From Litoditis marina (lineage: Eukaryota > Nematoda > Chromadorea > Rhabditida > Rhabditidae): a stretch of 64,000 nucleotides of DNA. Positions 62,421 through 64,000 of the stretch are shown here, one piece after another. The notes below the pieces were generated by a model. That model was given only the letters and a program-made list of their open reading frames with translations, was not told the origin of the DNA and ran no database searches. Position 1 is the stretch's first letter, and each line of letters begins with the position of its first letter. The stretch is from positions 1 to 64,000 of the forward strand of contig CAXIWQ010000066.1 of NCBI GenBank assembly GCA_964036275.1, read 5' to 3'. The translations under genes were made by a program, and so were the position numbers.

Positions 62421-62679
62421 AGTTGTATTGGGTTTTTCTAGCTGGGAGCAACATACTTGATAGCCATATAAACTTTTTTCTGTAGCTGCACGGCAAAGAG
62501 TCAATAACCGCGTTAATTTGTCTTTTGTGGCTGTGCGCCACAGAATAGATTGTCGTATCAGGTTTTTGTAGCTGGGAGCAACAGACTTGATAGCCGTATG
62601 AACGTTTTTCTGTAGCTGCAAGGCAAAGAGGTAATAACCGCGTTAATTTGTCTTTTGTGGCTGTGCGCCACAGGATATA

Positions 62680-63930
62680 AAGTCGTATTAGGTTTGTGTA
62701 GCCATGAGCAACAGACTTGATAGCCGTATAAACTTTTTTCTGTAGCTGCAAGGCAAAGAGTCGATAACCGCGTTATATCGTATTTTGTGGCTGTGTGCCA
62801 CAGAATAGATAGTTGTATTGGGTTTTTCTAGCTGGGAGCAACATACTTGATAGCCATATAAACTTTTTTCTGTAGCTGCACGGCAAAGAGTCAATAACCG
62901 CGTTAATTTGTCTTTTGTGGCTGTGCGCCACAGAATATAAAGTCGTATTAGGTTTTTGTAGCTGGGAGCAACAGACTTGATAGCCGTATAAACTTTTTTT
63001 CTGTAGCTGCAAGGCAAAGAGGTAATAACCGCGTTAATTTGTCTTTTGTGGCTGTGCGCCACAGAATATAAAGTCGTATTAGGTTTTTGTAGCTGGGAGC
63101 AACAGATTTGATAGCCGTATGAAATGTTCTCTGTAACTGCAAGGCAAAGAGTCAATAACCGCGTTAATTTGTATTTTGTGGCTGTGCGCTACAGAATATA
63201 AAGTCGTATTATGTTTTTGTAGTTGGAAGCAACAGACTTGATAGCCGTATGATTTTTTTTTGTAGCTGCAAGTCAAAATGTCAATAACCGCGTTAATTCG
63301 TCTTTGTGGCTGTGCGCCACAGAATAGATTGTCGTATCAGGTTTTTGTAGCTGGGAGCAACAGACTTGATAGCCGTATGAACTTTTTTCTGTAGCTGCAA
63401 GGCAAAGAGGTAATAACCGCGTTAATTTGTCTTTTGTGGCTGTGCGCCACAGGATATAAAGTCGTATTAGGTTTTTGTAGCCATGAGCAACAGACTTGAT
63501 AGCCGTATAAACTTTTTTCTGTAGCTGCAAGGCAAAGAGTCGATAACCGCGTTATATCGTATTTTGTGGCTGTGTGCCACAGAATAGATAGTTGTATTGG
63601 GTTTTTCTAGCTGGGAACAGCATACTTGATAGCCATATAAACTTTTTTCTGTAGCTGCACGGCAAAGAGTCAATAACCGCGTTAATTTGTCTTTTGTGGC
63701 TGTGCGCCACAGAATATAAAGTCGTATTAGGTTTTTGTAGCTGGGAGCAACAGACTTGATAGCCGTATAAACTTTTTTTCTGTAGCTGCAAGGCAAAGAG
63801 GTAATAACCGCGTTAATTTGTCTTTTGTGGCTGTGCGCCACAGAATATAAAGTCGTATTAGGTTTTTGTAGCTGGGAGCAACAGACTTGATAGCCGTATG
63901 AACTTTTTTCAGTAGCTGCAAGGCAAAGAG
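62680..63930 (+). repeat. 2600-bp-period duplication, right copy
   Basis: Right-hand counterpart of 60080-61330, in phase at exactly 20 monomers. It runs to within 100 bp of the window edge. Confidence 0.8.
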
Positions 63931-64000
63931 TCGATAACCGCGTTATATCGTATTTTGTGGCTGTGTGCCACAGAATAGATAGTTGTATTGGGTTTTTCTA

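Larger units (their letters stand above)
1..64000 (+). repeat. Satellite array of ~130-bp monomers filling the window
   Basis: Diagnostic strings such as GATAACCGCG, TGTGGCTGTGCGCCACA and GATAGCCGTAT recur every 130 bp throughout, always on the + strand, about 492 times. No inverted monomer, transposon, gene or unique spacer is visible. Monomers differ by substitutions concentrated in subunit B, in the T tracts and in the second half of subunit C, and these variants recur in ordered series (HORs). Long homogenised arrays like this are known from eukaryotic centromeres and heterochromatin; that function is inferred, not shown. The monomer is not one I recognise. Both edges of the window cut through a monomer, so the total array is larger. 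Copy number in an assembly of such DNA should be treated with care. Confidence 0.98.
53200..64000 (+). repeat. Compact g-c-a trimer HOR region (390-bp period)
   Basis: Here the array is dominated by the three-monomer unit g-c-a, with k-f-a trimers inserted now and then. The g landmark (GTATTGGG followed by TTTTTCTAGC) occurs near 53329, 54109, 54499, 54889, 55669, 56059, 56449, 56839, 57619, 58269, 58659, 59049, 59828, 60217, 60997, 61387, 62037, 62427, 62817, 63597 and 63987, mostly 390 or 780 bp apart. The 5-mer g-c-k-f-a at ~57550-58200 and a d-c-a stretch near 61450-61750 break the rule. Larger internal duplications have offsets of 1952, 2207, 1168 and 2600 bp. Confidence 0.85.

Noticed and set aside
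1..64000. CRISPR array
   Set aside because: The period is 130 bp with no alternation of constant repeats and unrelated spacers; the whole unit is repeated.
1..64000. Bacterial or phage accessory region or defence system
   Set aside because: No coding sequence other than satellite shadows, and no mobile-element ends, tRNA or integrase. A long HOR-structured satellite fits a eukaryotic chromosome, although the taxon cannot be read from the sequence.

Overview
This window is a single uninterrupted satellite DNA array. From the first base to the last it consists of head-to-tail copies of one ~130-bp monomer, all in the same orientation, about 492 copies (64000/130). I found no protein-coding gene, tRNA, rRNA, transposon, CRISPR array or unique sequence. 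Both ends of the window fall inside a monomer, so the array continues on both sides. The monomer is about 43% GC by hand count on one copy. An array this long, homogenised and organised into higher-order repeats (HORs), is typical of eukaryotic centromeric, pericentromeric or other heterochromatic DNA. I do not recognise the monomer and cannot name a taxon.

The monomer is itself a diverged trimer. Its three parts, A (44 bp), B (45 bp) and C (41 bp), each start with TGTRGCTG, carry a GATARYCG core and end in a T tract, and they align to one another at roughly 60-75% by eye. The nested periods are therefore ~43 bp, 130 bp, multimeric HORs (390, ~1951, 2990 bp) and multi-kilobase duplications (7.0 kb, 9-11 kb). 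Subunit C carries a near-invariant inverted repeat, TGTGGC-TGTGC-GCCACA.

Monomer classes used below are defined by subunit B: a = aaggcaaagaggtaataa; b = aagccaacaagtcgataa; c = acggcaaagagtcaataa; d = aaggcaaagagtcgataa then cgcgttaattcg (or cgcgtcaattcg); e = gaggcaaagagtcaataa after gtaactgc; f = aagtcaaaatgtcaataa; g = as d but then cgcgttatatcg; k = aaggcaaagagtcaataa.

Layout: 1-2440, diverse monomers with a 522-bp tandem duplication. 2440-9200, early HOR material with partial copies offset by 1166, ~2712 and 3365 bp and many one-base indels. 9200-18300 and 18700-29850, two copies of one large block, the second longer by one 15-mer HOR. 29850-34870, mosaic of 15-17-mers reused further right. 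34871-40849, tandem pair of a 23-mer (2990 bp). 37391-~50880, tandem duplication with a 7019-bp period that includes a third 23-mer. 51300-53200, a 14/15-mer. 53200-64000, a compact g-c-a trimer HOR (390 bp) interrupted by k-f-a.

No genes work together here. What the window records is how the array evolved: unequal exchange, segmental amplification, conversion-like patches and homopolymer slippage. Most block boundaries are good to about one monomer because they were read by eye from diagnostic variants.
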